Assembly: GCA_002358855.1 (NCBI GenBank)
Contig: DEPQ01000088.1
Coordinates: 1 to 27,054 of the forward strand
DNA: 27,054 bases
Source of the DNA: Bacteroidales bacterium UBA3388
GTDB taxonomy: Bacteria; Bacteroidota; Bacteroidia; Bacteroidales; P3
Reading direction: 5' to 3'
The position numbers were made by a program, and so were the translations under genes. Numbering within the stretch: the stretch's first letter is position 1; every line of letters begins with the position of its first letter. Under the pieces are notes generated by a model. That model ran no database searches, was not told where the DNA came from, and was given only the letters and a program-made list of their open reading frames with translations. Shown here piece after piece: positions 23,713 through 27,054 of this stretch.

Positions 23713-24432
23713 CTAATCGTTTGTCTGCGTACTTTCTTCAGTTAGAGGAAAGGGATAAAGTGCTTGAAAACTCGACAATTCCATAACTTTATCATAAAAT
23801 TCCCTTTCCATCCAACATTCTTCTATATTTAAAGGATTATTATTTGAATCAAAAATTTCGTAAGTCTTTCTAATCAATGTTCCTTCCACATCCCAATAGT
23901 ATTCACTCCTTTCAAAAGCAACCTCAGCACAAGCAGAATTATACGTATTGTAATGTCTAATAAAGAGAATCAGTTTTCCATTTTCGTCATATAGCCTTTC
24001 GTAGATAAAATCCCATGCTTTGTTTTGATTATATGTGTATTCTTTGCAATAAAAGAAGTTATATTCTCCCGAAGATTTAACTACATCAAATCTTTTCTGC
24101 AAATCATCATAACTACTTGTTTGTTTGCTAAACTCAACGAGTGTTTCGCTATCTTTGTACAAAGCATAACGAAAAGTTAAACTATCATTTTCTTCAAGAA
24201 ACACTGCATAGTTAAGCAAATCTTCTACTTTCAAAACAAATTCTCTTGCTTCATCTGATTCATCTTGAAGAATCAACTCCTCATCAGAAGGTTCATAATC
24301 TTCACTCTCTTCTTCGTAAAATATTTCTTCGCTATAGTTTAGATAATTAACTGTATCAACATCTTGTGCTTTTAAATTTGTATAGTAAAAGCACAAGATC
24401 AGAAGAAAACATATAATTTTACAAAACTTCAT
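23713..24432 (-). CDS. Secreted acidic protein of unknown function
   Basis: I do not recognise this gene. The 239-residue product has a signal peptide (about 1-22, ending LKAQ). A strongly acidic stretch follows (about 30-65, rich in Glu and Asp, e.g. YEEESEDYEPSDEELILQDE). The C-terminal two-thirds is mixed alpha/beta with many Tyr (e.g. FFYCKEYTYNQNKAWDFIYE), consistent with a periplasmic or surface protein. The beta-strand pattern YDENGKLILFIRHYNTYNS near 147 resembles the imprecise repeats of MORN/RHS-like hairpins but is single. It lies 11 bases after pepC and 7 before coaX, so it belongs to their operon. Confidence 0.65.
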   Translation of the reverse strand: MKFCKIICFLLILCFYYTNLKAQDVDTVNYLNYSEEIFYEEESEDYEPSDEELILQDESDEAREFVLKVEDLLNYAVFLEENDSLTFRYALYKDSETLVEFSKQTSSYDDLQKRFDVVKSSGEYNFFYCKEYTYNQNKAWDFIYERLYDENGKLILFIRHYNTYNSACAEVAFERSEYYWDVEGTLIRKTYEIFDSNNNPLNIEECWMEREFYDKVMELSSFQALYPFPLTEESTQTND

Positions 24433-24443
24433 TTAAGATTTCT

Positions 24444-25847
24444 TTAATCAATATCTTCACTAAACATTGGATCCCAAGGTGGTAATACTATTGGTTTTTG
24501 ATCCAAGTATTTCAAAATATCGCTTGATATATATTTTTTATCAACTACAACTCTGAACATATACTCCTCAAACCATTCGTCTGTCATTATCAAGTGTCCT
24601 TGCCAACCATGACTTGCTCCCCAACTGTTTTCTACAAGCCATTTCTTTGGATTTCCATTTTCATCTAAATCAACAGCGCACAAAGTCATTGCGTGAGAAG
24701 AGCCACTTGCGAATGTTTGTATTCTTTCCTTTTTGTTCATTCCAAATTCTGTTCCCATCAATGAGCCATAGTCGTAAGTATTGATGTCTAACAATCCTTT
24801 GTCAGAATATAAGAACTTTCCAACATCACAAGAGAAATACATCATTGTTGAATCCTTGATTGAAGCAATAGCAACTTTCTTTATTTCTTCAATAGGTAAG
24901 TTGATATATTTCCAATTTTCCCCATCCATTACGTGTCTATCGTTTTCTATTTCATAAACTTTGTAAAATTCTCTTGAAGGATCATTCATTAACATCACGT
25001 ATGTATTCTTTAAATCCTTTCCAACATACTTTTCATAGAATGATTTAGGAGTGTATTTTTCTGTTGAGATTTCTTTTCCGTTTGCATCTCTCAATGTGTA
25101 AGTAAACTCTTGAACAGGTTCTCCGTAAGCATAAACTAACATTTTGTAGATTTGAGAAAGCATTTCTATCTTTCTGTTTTCTAACTTTTCATATTTGATT
25201 TTTTTGTCGTTTTGCTTCATTTGTCTTAATTCCAAAGCATATTCTTTTAATTTCAAGATGATTAACTCATCTATCTTACGAGTATTATTGGAATTATAAG
25301 TCTCTGGTTGAACTGTTGAAGGAACAAGACCATATTTTGTAACTAAATCAGATATTCCTGTGAATTGTCCGCCATCTGAAAGAGGGTTTTTCAACAACCA
25401 TTCGTTGTGTTTGCTATCCAAAGGTTCGTCAATGTGTTTTATAATCAAAGAAAGGAATAAATTACTCTTTTCTAATTGATCATAAAAGAACAAATAGTTT
25501 TGACTAAACTCAAAAGCACCAAGATTATACTTTGCAATCATAGCACTTCTCATTACATTGAATCCTGTAAACATCCAACAACGACCAGAAGACTTTTGAT
25601 CAGTAATTCCTTTGCTCATTACTCTGTGAGAAAAGTGTGTATCGTACTTATTGAAATTGTCTAAATTCAAAACTAATTTTTGAATACTATTGTTAGCAAC
25701 AGCATTTCTTATTGCTTTGTTTTCAGTTGTTTGCTTATATGAGTTTCTTATTTTATTTAATGACTCTTCATTCAATCCACCTTCTTGTGAAAAAGCCATG
25801 AGACTTCCACAAGTTAAAGCCAATGCTAATATGAATATTTTTTTCAT
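24444..25847 (-). CDS. pepC: Secreted aminopeptidase C / bleomycin-hydrolase-type cysteine peptidase
   Basis: C1B cysteine peptidases release N-terminal residues from peptides and usually form hexameric, self-compartmentalised particles. The 467-residue product carries the full catalytic triad: Gln84 and Cys90 in TDQKSSGRCWMF (82-93), His385 in SGSSHAMTLCAV (381-392), and Asn407 in VENSWGASHGW (405-415). It begins with a signal peptide (1-20, ending MAFSQ), so it is exported, unlike lactococcal PepC. This is usual for Bacteroidota. A role in periplasmic or external peptide use fits an amino-acid-consuming lifestyle. It lies 13 bases after purL and has no evident promoter of its own. Confidence 0.93.
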   Translation of the reverse strand: MKKIFILALALTCGSLMAFSQEGGLNEESLNKIRNSYKQTTENKAIRNAVANNSIQKLVLNLDNFNKYDTHFSHRVMSKGITDQKSSGRCWMFTGFNVMRSAMIAKYNLGAFEFSQNYLFFYDQLEKSNLFLSLIIKHIDEPLDSKHNEWLLKNPLSDGGQFTGISDLVTKYGLVPSTVQPETYNSNNTRKIDELIILKLKEYALELRQMKQNDKKIKYEKLENRKIEMLSQIYKMLVYAYGEPVQEFTYTLRDANGKEISTEKYTPKSFYEKYVGKDLKNTYVMLMNDPSREFYKVYEIENDRHVMDGENWKYINLPIEEIKKVAIASIKDSTMMYFSCDVGKFLYSDKGLLDINTYDYGSLMGTEFGMNKKERIQTFASGSSHAMTLCAVDLDENGNPKKWLVENSWGASHGWQGHLIMTDEWFEEYMFRVVVDKKYISSDILKYLDQKPIVLPPWDPMFSEDID

Positions 25848-25860
25848 TTTAATTATTTTA

Positions 25861-27054
25861 TTATTTATCTAAAACGTCTCCTATTGTATTGTCATATACT
25901 TTTTTATAGTCTCTGATTTTTCCGAAAGATTCTTCATCTATAATTATTTCTCCGTCATTTCTTACTTTACCTACGGCACAGCAATTGACACCTGAAATAC
26001 TTAACATATCAAAGAACTCATTTTCCTTTTCAGAATTAACAGTTACAATAACTCTGCCTTGACTTTCTCCAAACAAGAACGAATCTAATCTTACATCTCC
26101 CGCAGTGTAGATTTCAAATCCCATATTTCTTACCATAGCACTTTCTAAGGTTGCAACAAATAAACCTCCTTCGCTAATATCATGAGCAGATTCTATTATT
26201 CCTTGGTTGATTAAATCACTAAGTGTGCGTTGCATATTTGCTTCTTTATCCAAATCAAAATAAGGAGCAGGAGATAATTTTACTCCTCTGTAAGAATACA
26301 AATATTCTGAACAATTTATATCATCAACTATTTCTCCTAACATATAAATTGTAGCGCCTTGTGTTTTGAAGTCAAGAGTCATTTGTTTAGACTTATCAAC
26401 TGTTCCTACCATACCAATAACAGGAGATGGATAAACAGCTTCTGTTTTTCCATTCATTACAGCTTGATTGTAGAAACTAACATTTCCACCTGTAACTGGA
26501 GTATTGAATTTTCTACAAGCAGAACTCATACCTTCTATTGCTTTAACAAATTGCCAATAAGTATTCTCATTGTATGGATTTCCAAAGTTTAAGCAATTTG
26601 TAACAGCCAAAGGATCTCCTCCTGAACAAACAATATTTCTTGCAGCCTCAGATACCGCAATTTGTGTTCCAACGTATGGATCAGAATATACATATCGAGA
26701 GTTGCAATCACAAGTCATAGCAATAGCATTGTCTGTTCCCTTAACATTAGCTATTCCTGCATCTGATGGTCTATTAGTTGACATATTTTTTGTTCCTACC
26801 ATTGAGTCATATTGCTCATAAACCCAACGTTTTGATGCAATATTAGGATGAGAAGCCAAATATTGGGCAATCTTTTTTGCCTCTTTAATATCTGGTTCAG
26901 TTACATTATCTTTATTAAATTCAAATGTTTTTTGATAATATGCAGGTTCAGCATATTTTCTATCGTAAACAGGAGCACCACCTCCTAATACCAAAGATGC
27001 AGCAGGAACTTGTGCAACTAAATTTCCTTTATGATAGAAATAAAGCATATCTTC
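25861..27054 (-). CDS. purL: Phosphoribosylformylglycinamidine synthase II, C-terminal part (5' end outside window)
   Basis: PurL converts formylglycinamide ribonucleotide to the amidine (purine synthesis, step 4) using ATP and ammonia supplied by PurQ. About 397 residues are visible; the frame stays open through the window end (27049-27054 reads Glu-Asp), so the ATG at 27048 is internal. It is the short, glutaminase-less type of about 740 residues, so roughly the N-terminal 340 are missing. Visible landmarks are LVLGGGAPVYDRKY, GSDNA-like ANVKGTDNAIAM, VTNCLNFGNPYNENTYWQF, TPVTGGNVSFYNQ, AHDISEGGLFVATLESAM and FGESQGRVIVTV. The stop is 13 bases before pepC. Confidence 0.94.
   Translation of the reverse strand, partial: EDMLYFYHKGNLVAQVPAASLVLGGGAPVYDRKYAEPAYYQKTFEFNKDNVTEPDIKEAKKIAQYLASHPNIASKRWVYEQYDSMVGTKNMSTNRPSDAGIANVKGTDNAIAMTCDCNSRYVYSDPYVGTQIAVSEAARNIVCSGGDPLAVTNCLNFGNPYNENTYWQFVKAIEGMSSACRKFNTPVTGGNVSFYNQAVMNGKTEAVYPSPVIGMVGTVDKSKQMTLDFKTQGATIYMLGEIVDDINCSEYLYSYRGVKLSPAPYFDLDKEANMQRTLSDLINQGIIESAHDISEGGLFVATLESAMVRNMGFEIYTAGDVRLDSFLFGESQGRVIVTVNSEKENEFFDMLSISGVNCCAVGKVRNDGEIIIDEESFGKIRDYKKVYDNTIGDVLDK

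Overview
The window is a compact, AT-rich stretch of a Bacteroidota chromosome, most likely Bacteroidales or a close relative. The assignment rests on a complete type IX secretion (T9SS) core operon, DUF4270 and PorP/SprF families, lipoproteins with short Bacteroidota-style signals, TAnnTTTG promoter elements with little Shine-Dalgarno signal, and other phylum-typical families (UbiA/DGGGP-synthase-like, N-terminal-only starch-synthase-like protein, secreted aminopeptidase C). Most genes lie on the minus strand, and their spacing is a few bases or an overlap. No tRNA, rRNA, CRISPR array, insertion sequence, phage gene or integrase was seen, and no gene-free gap exceeds 180 bases.

Layout, left to right. 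(1) 1-6200, minus: porP-porK-porL-porM-porN (gldK-N/sprF type), the T9SS motor, its outer-membrane-associated ring and PorP, closed by a strong hairpin terminator at 11-54. (2) 6316-10600, minus: rlpA, kdsC, hldD, a polysaccharide-deacetylase-like gene and lptB. This set covers Kdo and heptose supply, LPS export and peptidoglycan remodelling. (3) 10621-16254, minus: maf, a UbiA-family prenyltransferase, a secreted 16-repeat MORN-like protein, a DUF4270 lipoprotein, a single-domain starch-synthase-like protein and pcm. (4) 16348-18680, plus: an unknown lipoprotein and a WcaJ-type polyprenyl-phosphate sugar-1-phosphate transferase, divergent from pcm. (5) 18767-19716: a C_GCAxxG_C_C protein (minus) and a short relic-like methyltransferase-family protein (plus). 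(6) 19727-27054, minus: purL (cut by the window edge), secreted pepC, an unknown secreted acidic protein, coaX, a FadL-like beta-barrel protein, a secreted TPR protein and lptC.

How it fits together: the dominant theme is the cell envelope. In other Bacteroidota the T9SS moves proteins across the outer membrane and often anchors them to A-LPS. Here its core operon sits directly downstream of genes for inner-core sugars (Kdo, heptose) and the LPS export ATPase. LptC, the export partner of LptB, is about 10 kb away, next to an outer-membrane barrel and a TPR protein of unknown role. I did not find a clearly unprecedented system. The best leads are the cytoplasmic deacetylase between hldD and lptB, the trio of single-domain starch-synthase-like protein, DUF4270 lipoprotein and MORN protein, and the methyltransferase relic at 19243-19716 that has lost its cofactor-binding core.
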